This document shows positions 1 to 9,345 of a stretch of 64,000 bases of DNA, piece by piece. The DNA lies in NCBI RefSeq assembly GCF_003955755.1, contig NZ_CP034465.1, forward strand, positions 1,978,001 through 2,042,000, written 5' to 3'. The DNA is from Jeotgalibaca ciconiae (GTDB lineage Bacteria > Bacillota > Bacilli > Lactobacillales > Aerococcaceae). The translations under genes were made by a program, and so were the position numbers. Every line of letters starts with the position of its first letter. The stretch's first letter is position 1. The notes beneath the pieces are model-generated. The model was not told the origin of the DNA. It was given only the letters and a program-made list of their open reading frames with translations, and did no database searches.

Positions 1-157
1 ACAAAAAAGTAGGGACTATCTCGAAACGACAGATAGTGGCATTGCGGAAGTAGCAGAAAAAGTAGGATACAAAAATCCACTCAGTTATACTCGAATATTC
101 AAAAAAACAATGGGAATGACGCCCAAAGAATACAAAAAAGCACGAAAACAACGATAA
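1..157 (+). CDS. AraC-family regulator, C-terminal end (truncated by window edge)
   Basis: Only the last 51 codons are present; the frame is open from base 2. The residues match the second helix-turn-helix of AraC/XylS proteins: an IAEVAEKVGY helix, then NPLSYTRIFKK and the closing GMTPKEYKK signature. AraC-type regulators such as MsmR or RafR commonly sit just upstream of msm/raf operons, so this is probably the activator of the downstream raffinose-type operon. A YesN-type response regulator would have the same C-terminus and cannot be excluded without the N-terminal half. Confidence 0.85.
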   Translation, partial: QKSRDYLETTDSGIAEVAEKVGYKNPLSYTRIFKKTMGMTPKEYKKARKQR

Positions 158-162
158 AAGAC

Positions 163-193
163 AAAAGGAGCTGATTCTAATCAGTCCTTTTTT
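163..193 (+). terminator. Rho-independent terminator of the AraC gene
   Basis: Arms AAAAGGA and CTGAT pair with ATCAG and TCCTTTT around a short TCTA loop, followed by a run of T. It begins six bases after the AraC stop codon. Confidence 0.75.
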
Positions 194-258
194 ATCGAGT
201 GGGCCATTCTTAATTTTCCACCATCCATGTCTAGCTACCAAGTTCAGGGTGAATAAAA

Positions 259-406
259 AATGTAACCTTCATGGGTTTTTAAAACGGTGAAAGTTACACT
301 TTTAGGGAAAGTGGGAGCTTCAGAGCTGAAAAAAGTTATGAAAGTGTCTATTTTCGAAAAAGTGTAACCTTCAGCACTATTTTGCTGCTTGAAGGTTACA
401 CTTTTT
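259..406. repeat. R1 palindromic repeat, copy 1
   Basis: The intergenic stretch 200-480 holds no gene. It contains an imperfect pair TGTAACCTTCA (261-271) and TGAAAGTTACA (288-298), then a perfect 17-base inverted repeat, with arms at 357-373 and 390-406 (TGTAACCTTCA core) around a 16-base loop. The segment 284-325 (CGGTGAAAGTTACACTTTT then GGGAGCTTCAGAGCT) is related to sequence at 25892-26023, so this is a dispersed family. A degenerate piece of repeat R2 (ATGTCTAGCTACCAAGTTCAG) lies just before it, near 226-246. Confidence 0.7.
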
Positions 407-460
407 GTGCAGCATTAAAGTCAATCAACAAAATTGTAGGGTTTCACTGGATTGAAGATA

Positions 461-517
461 TTTAATGAACGGCCATAGGGTGTTATGATTATATCAACAA
501 ATGTAAAGCGCTTTCTA
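461..517 (+). promoter_or_regulatory. Promoter with downstream cre box for the msm operon
   Basis: A -10 box TATGAT lies at 484-489 with a weak -35 (TTTAAT, 461-466) 17 bases upstream. At 502-517 is TGTAAAGCGCTTTCTA, a near-perfect catabolite responsive element with a GAAAGCGC-type palindromic centre. Its place just after the expected transcription start suggests CcpA blocks elongation or clearance when a preferred sugar is present. A LacI-type operator would look the same. Confidence 0.6.
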
Positions 518-550
518 ATAGGCTTAAAAAAAGAAAAAGAGGGTATGGAA

Positions 551-1849
551 ATGGTAAAAAATAAATGGAAAAAAATAGGATTTTCTTTAACAATGGCTTC
601 CTCGCTATTCTTGGCAGCTTGTGGTGGAAGTGGTGGAGAAGAGTCGGCAAATGGTGGAAATGCAGGAAACGGCAAGCAAGTAGAGCTGACCTACATGATT
701 TGGGACACAGGACAAGAACCAGGAATGTCAGCGATCGCTGATGCATTTAATGAGCAAAACCCTGATATTCATGTCGATGTGGAAGTAACACCTTGGGATC
801 AGTATTGGACAAAATTAGAGTCTTCCGCTCAAGGGGGCAGCATGCCGGATGTGTTCTGGATGCATTCAAATGAAATCGCTAAATACTCAGAAGGAAATGT
901 CTTGATGGACTTGACGGAAGAATTTAATTCAAACGAAACGTTGGAACTTGATGATTATCCGGATGAATTAGTTGAACTATATACAGTTGACAACCAATTA
1001 CTGGCAGTTCCAAAAGATTTCGATACAGTGGGACTCTGGTACAACAAAGAATTATTTGATGAAGCAGGTCTAGCGTATCCAGATGATACATGGACGTGGG
1101 ATGATTTACTTACAGCAGCACAAGAACTGACTGACAAAGAGGCAGGAATCTACGGCATTCTGGCACCTTTAAACCGTCAAGAAGGCTACCATAATTTTAT
1201 TTATCAAAATGGCGGGCAAGTTCTTTCGGATGATAAAACAGAATCTGGTTTTCGCGATCAAGCAACAATTGAAGCTGTACAATGGTACGCTGACTTGAGT
1301 GTGAAACATGGTGTATCGCCAAGCTCTAGCCAATTTGCAGACAATACGAATATGTCTTACTTCCAATCAGGACGCGGTGCCATGGCGTTGTTCGGCACAT
1401 GGATGACAGCAGAAATCGCGTCAAATGAATATACAAATGAGCATGCAGATGTAACAGTTCTGCCTCAAGAGAAAGAACGCGCATCGATCTTTAATGGCCT
1501 AGCGAATTCTGTTTCAGCATCTACAAAACATCCAGAAGAAGCCTTGCGATTCTTGGAGTTTTTATCATCTGAAGAAGGGATGACCATTCAAGGAGAAAAT
1601 GGTAGTGCAATTCCGGCACTCAAAGGGACAGAAACTTCATACTTGGAAGCATTCCCACAATTCAATATGCAAGCATTCATTGATCAAATGGATTACCGAG
1701 TGATAAAACCTTATTCAAAATTGACAACAAGTTGGGAAAAGGCTGAAAATGATGCATTGATTCCTGTATTTAACGGAACTTCAACAGTAGAAGAAGCAGC
1801 AGAGACATTAAGTACATCTGTAGAAGCGATACTGGAAACTGAAAATTAA
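551..1849 (+). CDS. msmE: CUT1 ABC transporter sugar-binding lipoprotein (MsmE-like)
   Basis: This is an extracellular solute-binding protein family 1 lipoprotein that captures oligosaccharide for the permeases encoded next. The start ATG at 551 is chosen because GAGGG lies seven bases upstream; an ATG at 545 is too close to it and an upstream in-frame ATG at 485 overlaps the -10 box. From 551 the product is 432 residues, with a lysine-rich n-region, hydrophobic core and lipobox LAAC, so Cys24 is the lipid anchor, followed by a Gly/Ser/Asn-rich linker. Length and the MPDVFWMHSNEI and GRGAMALFGTWM segments fit MalE/MsmE proteins. It leads an operon with two permeases, sucrose phosphorylase and alpha-galactosidase, which points to raffinose, melibiose or related alpha-galactosides. 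Confidence 0.88.
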   Translation: MVKNKWKKIGFSLTMASSLFLAACGGSGGEESANGGNAGNGKQVELTYMIWDTGQEPGMSAIADAFNEQNPDIHVDVEVTPWDQYWTKLESSAQGGSMPDVFWMHSNEIAKYSEGNVLMDLTEEFNSNETLELDDYPDELVELYTVDNQLLAVPKDFDTVGLWYNKELFDEAGLAYPDDTWTWDDLLTAAQELTDKEAGIYGILAPLNRQEGYHNFIYQNGGQVLSDDKTESGFRDQATIEAVQWYADLSVKHGVSPSSSQFADNTNMSYFQSGRGAMALFGTWMTAEIASNEYTNEHADVTVLPQEKERASIFNGLANSVSASTKHPEEALRFLEFLSSEEGMTIQGENGSAIPALKGTETSYLEAFPQFNMQAFIDQMDYRVIKPYSKLTTSWEKAENDALIPVFNGTSTVEEAAETLSTSVEAILETEN

Positions 1850-1869
1850 AAAATTAGAAACAGACGCTC

Positions 1870-1891
1870 CACTCATGAGCAATCATGAGTG
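1870..1891 (+). promoter_or_regulatory. Intercistronic hairpin after the binding-protein gene
   Basis: A perfect 9-bp stem, CACTCATGA and TCATGAGTG with loop GCAA, lies between the binding-protein gene and the first permease and is followed by a short, broken T run. Such hairpins usually stabilise the upstream message or terminate part of the transcripts, giving more binding protein than permease. Confidence 0.6.
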
Positions 1892-1921
1892 AAGTTTCTT
1901 CATATATGAGGAGGGTTTATT

Positions 1922-2857
1922 ATGAGCGAAATAGCTGATGCCGGAAAAATGAAAACAACAAGTAAAAAAGAACAAAGAGAAAAGAGAAACATGACATTCT
2001 GGGGATGGGCACTCATTGCCCCTACAGCAATTGGCTTACTCGTTTTGAACATCGTGCCGGTTATTCAAACATTTATCATGAGTTTTCAAAGCGTCAGTAC
2101 TTTTGGCGTTTCTACATGGATTGGCTCGGCAAATTATGTACGGATGTTAGGGGATCCGGAATTTTGGGCTTCCTTACAAAATACATTCGTTTATGGCATT
2201 GTCCAAGTACCTGTCACGGTTATCTTGTCAACCATAGCAGCCGTTTTGGTCAATAAAAAAATCAAAGGAATCCAAGTATACCGCACCATTTATTTCTTGC
2301 CGATGATTGCCGCTCCAGCTGCTGTAGCAATGGTATGGAGATGGATGTATAACTCAGAATACGGTTTGATTAATGTGCTGCTTGAAAAAATAGGATTTTC
2401 TGGAAATATCCAGTGGTTATCCAATCCGAATGTGGTGATTTGGTCACTTATTATCGTGGGAGTCTGGTCGAGTGTTGGTTACAATATGATTTTACTGCTG
2501 GCAGGATTACAAGAGATTCCCAAATCTTACTATGAAGCAGCAACAGTCGATGGAGCTGGTCCGATGAAACAATTCTTTTATGTCACATTACCCTTACTGA
2601 CTCCGCAACTTTTTTTCGTTCTGGTCACAAGCGTTATCAGCGCATTCCAAGTATTCGACTTGATCTTTGTTATGTTTGATGTAACCAATCCAGCTCTTAG
2701 ACATGTACAATCCTTAGTTTACAAATTTTATAATGAATCTTTTGTGCTAAATAGTAGAGGGTACGGCGCAGCAATTGTCGTTGTATTAGTTATTTTTATC
2801 ATGATTATTACCGCAATCCAGTTAATCGTTCAGAAAAAATGGGTCAACTATGACTAG
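1922..2857 (+). CDS. msmF: CUT1 ABC transporter permease (MsmF/MalF-like)
   Basis: Inner-membrane permease of 311 residues with a basic cytoplasmic N-terminus (about 25 residues) and six predicted membrane segments, the first near residues 28-50. The ATPase-coupling EAA loop is visible as YEAATVDGAGPMKQFF around residue 205. The strong site GAGGAGGG lies eight bases before the ATG. It pairs with the next permease. No ATP-binding subunit gene follows, so the transporter probably uses a shared MsmK/MalK-type ATPase encoded elsewhere. Confidence 0.9.
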   Translation: MSEIADAGKMKTTSKKEQREKRNMTFWGWALIAPTAIGLLVLNIVPVIQTFIMSFQSVSTFGVSTWIGSANYVRMLGDPEFWASLQNTFVYGIVQVPVTVILSTIAAVLVNKKIKGIQVYRTIYFLPMIAAPAAVAMVWRWMYNSEYGLINVLLEKIGFSGNIQWLSNPNVVIWSLIIVGVWSSVGYNMILLLAGLQEIPKSYYEAATVDGAGPMKQFFYVTLPLLTPQLFFVLVTSVISAFQVFDLIFVMFDVTNPALRHVQSLVYKFYNESFVLNSRGYGAAIVVVLVIFIMIITAIQLIVQKKWVNYD

Positions 2858-2871
2858 GAGGGGAAACAGCT

Positions 2872-3699
2872 ATGCTTAACGAGCCAAAAAAGACTTCAAA
2901 ATTTTTTATTCATCTCACATTAATGGTGGGTGCAATTGCGATGATTCTTCCTTTCCTTTGGATGTTCCTGACGTCAGGTAAAACACAGGCAGAATCAACC
3001 ATGATTCCACCTGCCATTTTCCCGGAAAACTTCAAATGGGGAAATTATTCCAGAGTTTGGAATGCACTGCCATTTGTTAAATTTTATTGGAATACAGGAC
3101 TCATGATTGCAGGGAGAGTTCTCTTTTCAACCGTATTTAGTGCTATGGCAGCTTTCTCGGTTGCAAAATTAGAATTTCCAGGGAAGAATTTATTTTTCTG
3201 GTTAGTACTGACACAAATGATGATTCCGTCTCAAATCTTTATCACACCACAATATTTACTAGTACAGAAACTAGGTCTCTTGAATTCAGTTACAGCGCTG
3301 ATTATCCCAGGAATTGTCTCGGCATTTGGAACATTTTTGCTGCGCCAATTCTTTATGCAGCTGCCCGATGACATGATGGAAGCTGCAAAACTTGATGGTG
3401 CAAATATCGGACAGATTTTCTTGAAAATCTATATGCCGCTTGCGCGATCGGGTCTTGTATCACTTGGTATCTTTACTGCTCTTTTTGCCTACAAAGATCT
3501 AATGTGGCCATTAATTGTCAATATCTCACAAGATAAAATGACTCTATCTGCCGGCTTATCTAATTTACAAGGACAATTCATGACGAATTATCCTGAACTG
3601 ATGGCGGGTTCGGTTATTTCCATTTTACCAATGATTATTCTATATATTATTTTCCAAAAACAATTTATTGAAGGAATTGCTAATACAGGTGGAAAATAG
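2872..3699 (+). CDS. msmG: CUT1 ABC transporter permease (MsmG/MalG-like)
   Basis: Second permease of the importer, 275 residues, with about six membrane segments and the EAA loop seen as [14 protein letters not shown] followed by [10 protein letters not shown] near residues 173-195. GGAGGGG lies upstream with normal spacing, 14 bases after the previous stop codon. It forms the membrane channel with the preceding permease. The 3' end is close to the sucrose phosphorylase start, consistent with one transcript. Confidence 0.9.
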   Translation: MLNEPKKTSKFFIHLTLMVGAIAMILPFLWMFLTSGKTQAESTMIPPAIFPENFKWGNYSRVWNALPFVKFYWNTGLMIAGRVLFSTVFSAMAAFSVAKLEFPGKNLFFWLVLTQMMIPSQIFITPQYLLVQKLGLLNSVTALIIPGIVSAFGTFLLRQFFMQLPDDMMEAAKLDGANIGQIFLKIYMPLARSGLVSLGIFTALFAYKDLMWPLIVNISQDKMTLSAGLSNLQGQFMTNYPELMAGSVISILPMIILYIIFQKQFIEGIANTGGK

Positions 3700-3715
3700 A
3701 AAGGTCCGTGCAGAA

Positions 3716-5122
3716 ATGAAAATTAAAAATGAAGTAATGCTCATCACTTACCCCGACAGTCTGGGGTCGAATTTAAAAGATTTAAAGTATGTATTGGAAG
3801 CCCATTTAAAAGAGGTCGTGGGAGGAGTTCATATTTTACCGTTTTATCCTTCATCAGGGGATAGAGGATTTGCTCCGATGGATTATACAAAGGTGGATGA
3901 ACCCTTTGGTACATGGGAAGATATCCGAGAAATCAGTAATGAGTTTTATACCATGTACGAATTTATGATTAACCATATTTCGAAAGAATCCGTCTATTTT
4001 AAAGATTTTATCGAGAAGAAAGAGGAATCACCTTACAAAGATTTATTTATCCGTTATTCTGATTATTGGCCGGAAAACAGGCCGACCGAAAGAGATATTG
4101 ATTTGATCTATAAACGAAAAGACAAAGCGCCGTTTATCGACGTGACTTTTAAGGATGGTTCAACCGACCAAGTTTGGTGTACATTTTCAGAAGAACAAAT
4201 CGATTTAGATGTACGGACAGAAGCAACTCGTAAATTTGTAAGAGAAACATTAGAATTTCTTGCTCAGCAAGGAGCGTCCATTATTCGTTTAGATGCTTTT
4301 GCCTACGCCATTAAAAAACTGGATACCAATTGCTTCTTTGTCGAACCGGAAATTTGGGAGCTGTTAGATTGGTGCCGTGATATTCTGGAAAAACATGAAA
4401 TTGTTCTACTGCCTGAAATTCATGAACACTATACAATCCAAGAAAAAATAGCTGACAAAGGATACCCCGTTTATGATTTTGCACTGCCGATGCTTGTCTT
4501 GCATGCTTTATACAGCGGCAGAAGCGAACGTTTAGCACATTGGCTAAAGGCATGCCCGCGAAAACAATTTACGACGTTGGACACGCATGACGGTATTGGT
4601 GTGGTAGATGTAAAAGATTTGCTTACGGAAGAAGAAGTGGAGTTCACCGTCAACTCTTTGTATGAAAAAGGTGCCAATGTTAAACGCGTATACAGTTCGG
4701 AAGAGTACAATAACCTGGATATCTATCAAATAAATTGTACATATTATTCAGCCTTGGGGAATGACGATCAAGCATATTTGTTGGCTCGCGCTATCCAGAT
4801 GTTTGCTCCTGGTATTCCACAAGTTTACTATGTTGGATTATTTGCAGGCGAAAATGACATTGAGCTTCTTGAACAAACAAAAGAGGGAAGAGACATCAAT
4901 CGTCATTACTATTCTTTAGAAGAAATAGAAAAGGAACTGGAACGTCCTGTCGTACAAGAACTCTTTGATTTGATGAAGTTCAGAAATCAGTCCAAAGCTT
5001 TTGATGGGACTGTGGATGTTCAAACTACATTCGATCACCTTCTAAAAATAACCTGGACAAATGGCGATTCAAAAGCTGTCTTGGAAGCAAATTTAGCAGA
5101 CAAAACCTTTAAAATATACTAA
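3716..5122 (+). CDS. gtfA: Sucrose phosphorylase (GH13)
   Basis: Cytoplasmic enzyme that converts sucrose and phosphate to alpha-glucose 1-phosphate and fructose. The ATG at 3716 gives the usual N-terminus [17 protein letters not shown]; an upstream in-frame ATG at 3668 lies inside the permease gene. At 468 residues it has family length. Catalytic residues are readable: Asp193 in IIRLDAFAY (nucleophile), Glu234 in LPEIHEHYT (acid/base) and the Asp of [11 protein letters not shown]. The sequence is close to Streptococcus mutans GtfA. Next to an alpha-galactosidase it handles the sucrose freed from raffinose inside the cell. Confidence 0.95.
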   Translation: MKIKNEVMLITYPDSLGSNLKDLKYVLEAHLKEVVGGVHILPFYPSSGDRGFAPMDYTKVDEPFGTWEDIREISNEFYTMYEFMINHISKESVYFKDFIEKKEESPYKDLFIRYSDYWPENRPTERDIDLIYKRKDKAPFIDVTFKDGSTDQVWCTFSEEQIDLDVRTEATRKFVRETLEFLAQQGASIIRLDAFAYAIKKLDTNCFFVEPEIWELLDWCRDILEKHEIVLLPEIHEHYTIQEKIADKGYPVYDFALPMLVLHALYSGRSERLAHWLKACPRKQFTTLDTHDGIGVVDVKDLLTEEEVEFTVNSLYEKGANVKRVYSSEEYNNLDIYQINCTYYSALGNDDQAYLLARAIQMFAPGIPQVYYVGLFAGENDIELLEQTKEGRDINRHYYSLEEIEKELERPVVQELFDLMKFRNQSKAFDGTVDVQTTFDHLLKITWTNGDSKAVLEANLADKTFKIY

Positions 5123-5139
5123 TGGAGTGATGAAAAAAC

Positions 5140-7311
5140 ATGGCAATCAAATACATAGAAGAGCTACAAACTTTTCATTTATCAAATAGAAAAATCAGTT
5201 ATGTTTTAGCAATTGAAGAAGAAAAATATTTGACCCATCAATACTGGGGGCAAAAACTGAACGAAGTGCATACTAGAACGGTCTATCCGCAAAAAAACAC
5301 TTCTTTCTTTGCCAATCCTTCTCATGTCACTGATCGACAATTTTCTTTAGGAGTATTACAACAGGAATTTCCAGGAACAGATATAGCCGATAACCGAGAG
5401 TCGGCTTATAGTTATACAGATAAAGAGGGCCACCGAGCGAATCAATTAGAGTATAAAGAGTACAAAATCACAAAAGGCAAGAAAAAACTTGAAGGATTAC
5501 CACAAACTTATGTAACTGAAGAGTCCCAAGCTGAAACGCTAGAGATTACCCTTGTGGATGACATTACAGGTATGGAAGCAATTTTATCGTATACAATCTT
5601 TGAAGATTTACCGATTCTTACAAGATCGGTTCAATTTAAAAATACAAGTCAAGAAGCGTTGAAGTTGAATCGTGCCTTGAGTATGTCTGTTGATTTTCTA
5701 GATTCCGAATATGATTTGATTCAATTACCAGGTTCATGGGGACGAGAAAGAGAAATCGTTCGTTCACCAATTGTTCGCGGTATTCATAAAATCGACAGCA
5801 AACGCGGAACAACCAGTCATACTTACCAGCCATTCCTAGCGTTAGCTAGACCAGAAACAACCGAACAATCAGGAGAAGTGTTTGGCATTCATTTTGTATA
5901 TAGCGGAGAATTTATGGGGAATGTGGAAGTTGACTCTTATTCTCAAACGCGCATTCAGATGGGGATTAACCCGGAGCACTTTGAATGGCAATTAAATCCG
6001 GCAGATGTTTTCCAAACACCGGAAGTTGTTATGGTATACAGTAATGAAGGGCTTAATGGGATGTCTCATGGGCTGCATGAATTGTATCAAAACCATTTGG
6101 TCCGTGGAAAGCATCAACATCTTGAACGCCCAGTACTTATTAACAACTGGGAAGGAACCTATTTTGATTTCACCGAAGAAAAAATTCTGGAAATGGCTGG
6201 AAGTGCAGCTGATTTAGGAGTAGATCTCTTTGTACTAGATGACGGCTGGTTTGGAAAGCGAGATGATGATGAACGATCGCTAGGAGACTGGTTTGTGAAT
6301 GAGGCAAAATTACCAAATGGCCTCAAATCATTAAGTGATGAAATCCATCAATTAGGAATGAAGTTTGGATTGTGGTTTGAACCAGAAATGATTTCAGAAG
6401 ATAGTGAATTGTATCGTGCACATCCAGATTGGTGTATCCACACACCGAACCGGACGCGTTCTCTAGGCAGAACACAATATGTATTGGATTTCAGCAGAAA
6501 AGAAGTGCGCGACAATATCCTTGGACAAATGAAGAAAATTCTTGATGAAGTTCCGATCGATTACATTAAATGGGACTACAACCGCAATATGACAGAACTT
6601 GTATCGGGAGAAATGACCCACCGTTATATGTTGGGGCTGTATGAGTTAATGGAAGAATTAGTAACTGCTTATCCAAATATTTTATTCGAAAGCTGTTCTG
6701 GTGGCGGCGGACGTTATGATCCAGGAATGCTTTATTACATGCCGCAAACATGGACAAGTGATAATACAGACGCGGCTGCTCGTTTGGAGATTCAATATGG
6801 AACAAGTTTGATTATGCCGATTAGCTCCATGGGATCTCATGTGTCAGCTATACCAAACCACCAAGTCAATCGTATGACGAGCCTTAAGATGCGTGGAGAT
6901 GTTGCAATGTCAGGGAATCTGGGTTACGAACTAGACATCACAACTCTATCGGAAGCTGAGAAGCTTGAAGTGAAAGAACAAATCAAGTTTTATAAAAAAC
7001 ATCGTAGACTGATTCAATTCGGGACATTCTCCCGCATTCTAAGCCCATTTGATGGAAAAAATCATACAGCTTGGATTGTAGTAGACGAGGATCAGAACGA
7101 AGCAATCTATACGTATTTCCAAATCATGGATAAAGCAAACAAAGCAAGTAAACGAGTAAAATTGACTGGTTTAGATACACAAAAGAAATACCAATTGAAT
7201 GACGGAAGAGTATTCGGCGGAGACGAGCTGATGTACAAAGGGATTTTTATCGATCCAGATTTATTTGGAGACTATCAAAGCAGACAAATTTATTTGAAAT
7301 CAATTGATTAG
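5140..7311 (+). CDS. aga: Alpha-galactosidase (GH36)
   Basis: A 723-residue GH36 enzyme removing alpha-1,6-linked galactose from raffinose, stachyose or melibiose; no signal peptide, so it acts in the cytoplasm after import. The N-terminal beta-sandwich covers roughly residues 1-320, followed by the TIM barrel. The nucleophile is Asp479 in DYIKWDYNRNMTE and the acid/base is Asp541 in TWTSDNTDAAARL, after the ESCSGGGGRYD segment. The strong ATG lies 17 bases after gtfA with site GGAGTGATG upstream. It is the last gene of the operon, before a terminator at 7323. Together with gtfA this explains complete intracellular use of raffinose. Confidence 0.95.
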   Translation: MAIKYIEELQTFHLSNRKISYVLAIEEEKYLTHQYWGQKLNEVHTRTVYPQKNTSFFANPSHVTDRQFSLGVLQQEFPGTDIADNRESAYSYTDKEGHRANQLEYKEYKITKGKKKLEGLPQTYVTEESQAETLEITLVDDITGMEAILSYTIFEDLPILTRSVQFKNTSQEALKLNRALSMSVDFLDSEYDLIQLPGSWGREREIVRSPIVRGIHKIDSKRGTTSHTYQPFLALARPETTEQSGEVFGIHFVYSGEFMGNVEVDSYSQTRIQMGINPEHFEWQLNPADVFQTPEVVMVYSNEGLNGMSHGLHELYQNHLVRGKHQHLERPVLINNWEGTYFDFTEEKILEMAGSAADLGVDLFVLDDGWFGKRDDDERSLGDWFVNEAKLPNGLKSLSDEIHQLGMKFGLWFEPEMISEDSELYRAHPDWCIHTPNRTRSLGRTQYVLDFSRKEVRDNILGQMKKILDEVPIDYIKWDYNRNMTELVSGEMTHRYMLGLYELMEELVTAYPNILFESCSGGGGRYDPGMLYYMPQTWTSDNTDAAARLEIQYGTSLIMPISSMGSHVSAIPNHQVNRMTSLKMRGDVAMSGNLGYELDITTLSEAEKLEVKEQIKFYKKHRRLIQFGTFSRILSPFDGKNHTAWIVVDEDQNEAIYTYFQIMDKANKASKRVKLTGLDTQKKYQLNDGRVFGGDELMYKGIFIDPDLFGDYQSRQIYLKSID

Positions 7312-7322
7312 AACGGTAAGAA

Positions 7323-7355
7323 GGGAGTAAGGGAAACCTTATTCTCTTTTTTTTT
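7323..7355 (+). terminator. Terminator of the msm operon
   Basis: GAGTAAGG (7325-7332) pairs with CCTTATTC (7337-7344) around a GAAA tetraloop and is followed by a long T run. Confidence 0.9.
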
Positions 7356-7512
7356 GTAGACTAGGGAATTATAAGTTCAGCCATCAATGTCTAGCTCCCA
7401 AGTCCTGGCCTAGTGAAAAAAAGATAAATTTGCCCCATTGCGTGCTTCGCTACTCATTCAGGGTCAAATTTCCTATTTTTTCATAGGCCAAGGCAGACTT
7501 GTCCGCTTTTCT
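7356..7512. repeat. R2 structured repeat, short form, copy A
   Basis: This 157-base element starts GTAGACTAGGG and ends with a GTCCGC hairpin half and TTTTCT. Four copies occur in the window, this one, 9136-9345, 33554-33764 and 33762-33921. All have AAATTTGCCCC (left) facing GGGTCAAATTT (right), and CCTA-TGAAAAAA facing TTTTTTCATAGG, so the whole element folds as one long stem. In this copy the terminal GGCGGAC has mutated to GGCAGAC, weakening the last hairpin. The rest of 7513-7690 has no gene; a degenerate R2 fragment (ATGTCTAGCTCTCAAG) lies near 7637. Confidence 0.85.
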
Positions 7513-7696
7513 AAAAATGACTATTTGGAGTTTTATCAGGTAAATAGATCCAATAATCTAAGTGTTTTCCTATGAGATTTTTGGTTTGCAAATATTGATG
7601 CGTTTATAGAAACAGACGTTCAGATAGAATTTTGAATATGTCTAGCTCTCAAGCCAGATTTTCTGCTTTTCTACTAGCCTAAAGAGAAGCTATCAT

Positions 7697-7726
7697 TTGT
7701 AATAGAAACTCCTGACTCACTATAAT
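7697..7726 (+). promoter_or_regulatory. Promoter of the first DUF2382 gene
   Basis: A consensus -10 box TATAAT at 7721-7726 is preceded at 18 bases by TTGTAA (7697-7702). It lies about 35 bases before the gene. Confidence 0.65.
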
Positions 7727-7761
7727 AGAAGCAACAAGATGCGGAGGAAGGAGGATCTCAA

Positions 7762-8022
7762 ATGAAGAAAAAAGAAGATAAAAACCAGTCCGAAGAAATC
7801 ATCATCAAAAAGAAAACGGTGAAAGAGATAAAGAAAATAAAAGTACCCATTAAAAAAGAAGAGTTAATTGTAACAGAGAGAAATCAAGTGAAAAACAAAA
7901 AAGGTGAAATAGAGTGGGAAGAGAAAACGACTACCATTCCATTGAAGGAAGAAAAAGTGGACGTAGAAGTGACACCTGTTGAAAAAGAATACATTGTGGT
8001 GGAAAAAAGAGAAACAGAGTGA
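7762..8022 (+). CDS. Short DUF2382 (YsnF/AvaK-like) protein
   Basis: An 86-residue, highly charged protein without signal peptide or membrane segment. The site GGAAGGAGG gives a firm start. The pattern of lysine/glutamate beta-strands, VPIKKEELIVTERNQV then TIPLKEEKVDVEVTP, matches one DUF2382 unit, the C-terminal domain of YsnF-type general stress proteins. Its biochemical role is unknown. It precedes a longer protein with the same domain, and the pair is bracketed by two copies of repeat R2. It is strongly Lys-rich while its neighbour is Asp-rich, so an electrostatic partnership is possible but only inferred. Confidence 0.75.
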   Translation: MKKKEDKNQSEEIIIKKKTVKEIKKIKVPIKKEELIVTERNQVKNKKGEIEWEEKTTTIPLKEEKVDVEVTPVEKEYIVVEKRETE

Positions 8023-8050
8023 ATTTTCTTCGCTGTGAAAGGGCTATTAT

Positions 8051-8079
8051 TTGAAGGTGAAATTCGTTACTGTTATACT
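8051..8079 (+). promoter_or_regulatory. Promoter of the YsnF-like gene
   Basis: TTGAAG at 8051-8056 and TATACT at 8074-8079 are separated by exactly 17 bases. The TTG at 8051 is in frame with the next gene but is the -35 box, not its start codon. Confidence 0.75.
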
Positions 8080-8134
8080 AAAATTAGTACTAGAAGTTTC
8101 CTATATTCATAATCAGAAGGAGGAAAATAGTGTT

Positions 8135-9082
8135 ATGAACAGAATTGTAGAAGGAAGTTATGTAAGGGTGGACGATGCACTGAGAGCAGTAGAGCGGTTG
8201 AGAGACCAAGGCTACAGCAAAAATAGCATCACTCTCATTGCTAATGAAAGTGTGAGAAATTCCATTCCTTATACGATGGATGCAGAAGTAACGACAGACA
8301 CGGACATGAGAGACAACGTACACGACGATGATCGATCACTCTGGGAAAAAATTAAAGATGCATTTACGATGGATGATGACTATGATGTCAATCGTTATGA
8401 TGACCCTGAATACAATACAGATGATGACCCATTGTTCGAATATAGAAGTGATATCGAACAAGGGAACATTCTTCTTTTAATTGATGAGGATGCATCAAGG
8501 AATACAACTGTAGACACGACCTTAACTGATGATACAAGAGCTACGGATCCTTTATTAACAGAAGACATGGATGTAGATGTGAATGCAACAGATCCACTGT
8601 TAACGGAAGATGTGGATATGGATCCAACAGTTCCTGCACCTCCTTTAGACGATGACTATCTTACAGACGAAAATGAAGAAACGATTCGTTTGAGAGAAGA
8701 ACGTCTTGACGTAGGTACTCAAGAAGTTCAAACAGGAGAAGTTCGCCTAGGCAAGCATGTTACCGAAGAAACGGAAACGATTGATGTTCCAGTAACTCAC
8801 GAAGAAGTAATCGTGGAAAGACATCCAGTGAGAGATTCTCATTCAACAGATGAGACCATTACGGATATTGATGGAACAGAAGAAGTAGTAATCCCCGTTA
8901 CGGAAGAACAAGTGAACGTCCAAAAACATACGGATGTTGTAGAAGAAGTGGATGTTCGTAAAGAAAAAGTTACGGAACAAAAGAAAGTTTCTGATACCGT
9001 TCGTAAAGAAGAATTGGATATCGACTCTTCAGGAGATGTTCGTATAGAAGATGAAGACGAGGACTTAAACCGTCCTTTGTAA
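8135..9082 (+). CDS. YsnF-like general stress protein with DUF2382 domain
   Basis: A 315-residue acidic cytoplasmic protein. The start ATG at 8135 follows AAGGAGGA by about ten bases. Residues 1-75 match the general stress protein 17M-like domain (NRIVEGSYVRVDDALRAVERL, ending in a helical GYSKNSITLIA segment), then a very Asp/Thr-rich linker with imperfect repeats of DPLLTEDMDVD near residues 145-170, then the DUF2382 domain from about residue 190 (IRLREERLDVG, VPVTHEEVIVERHPV, IPVTEEQVNVQKH). The family is linked to stress survival in Firmicutes but no activity is established. It has its own promoter and a terminator at 9102. Confidence 0.82.
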   Translation: MNRIVEGSYVRVDDALRAVERLRDQGYSKNSITLIANESVRNSIPYTMDAEVTTDTDMRDNVHDDDRSLWEKIKDAFTMDDDYDVNRYDDPEYNTDDDPLFEYRSDIEQGNILLLIDEDASRNTTVDTTLTDDTRATDPLLTEDMDVDVNATDPLLTEDVDMDPTVPAPPLDDDYLTDENEETIRLREERLDVGTQEVQTGEVRLGKHVTEETETIDVPVTHEEVIVERHPVRDSHSTDETITDIDGTEEVVIPVTEEQVNVQKHTDVVEEVDVRKEKVTEQKKVSDTVRKEELDIDSSGDVRIEDEDEDLNRPL

Positions 9083-9101
9083 ACATAGAGAAAAATAAAT
9101 G

Positions 9102-9135
9102 AAGCATCAGAAGCTTTGGTTTCTGATGCTTTTTC
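9102..9135 (+). terminator. Terminator of the YsnF-like gene
   Basis: AAGCATCAGAA pairs with TTCTGATGCTT across a short loop, followed by T5. Repeat R2 copy B begins immediately after. Confidence 0.9.
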
Positions 9136-9345
9136 ATAGACTAGGGGATTATAAGTTCAGCCATCAATGTCTAGCTCCCAAGTCCTGACCTAGTGAAAAA
9201 AAGATAAATTTGCCCCATTGCGCGCTTCGCTGCTCGCTAACGCATATCATTCGACTAACCCGCTGAAGCGTGAAGTCTCCTGACAATTCAGGGTCAAATT
9301 TCCTATTTTTTCATAGGCCAAGGCGGACTTGTCCGCTTTTCTTAT
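9136..9345. repeat. R2 structured repeat, long form, copy B
   Basis: This is the 210-base long form. Compared with copies A and D it carries an extra 50 bases at the tip of the hairpin, starting GCTAACGCATATC and ending CTCCTGACA; this insert supplies GAAGCG that pairs with CGCTTC of the common part. The element ends with a GCGGAC-TT-GTCCGC hairpin and TTTTCTTAT. It is nearly identical to copy C at 33554. The 392-base gap between genes holds this repeat and the terminator only; a 62-codon open frame over it is not a gene. Confidence 0.88.
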
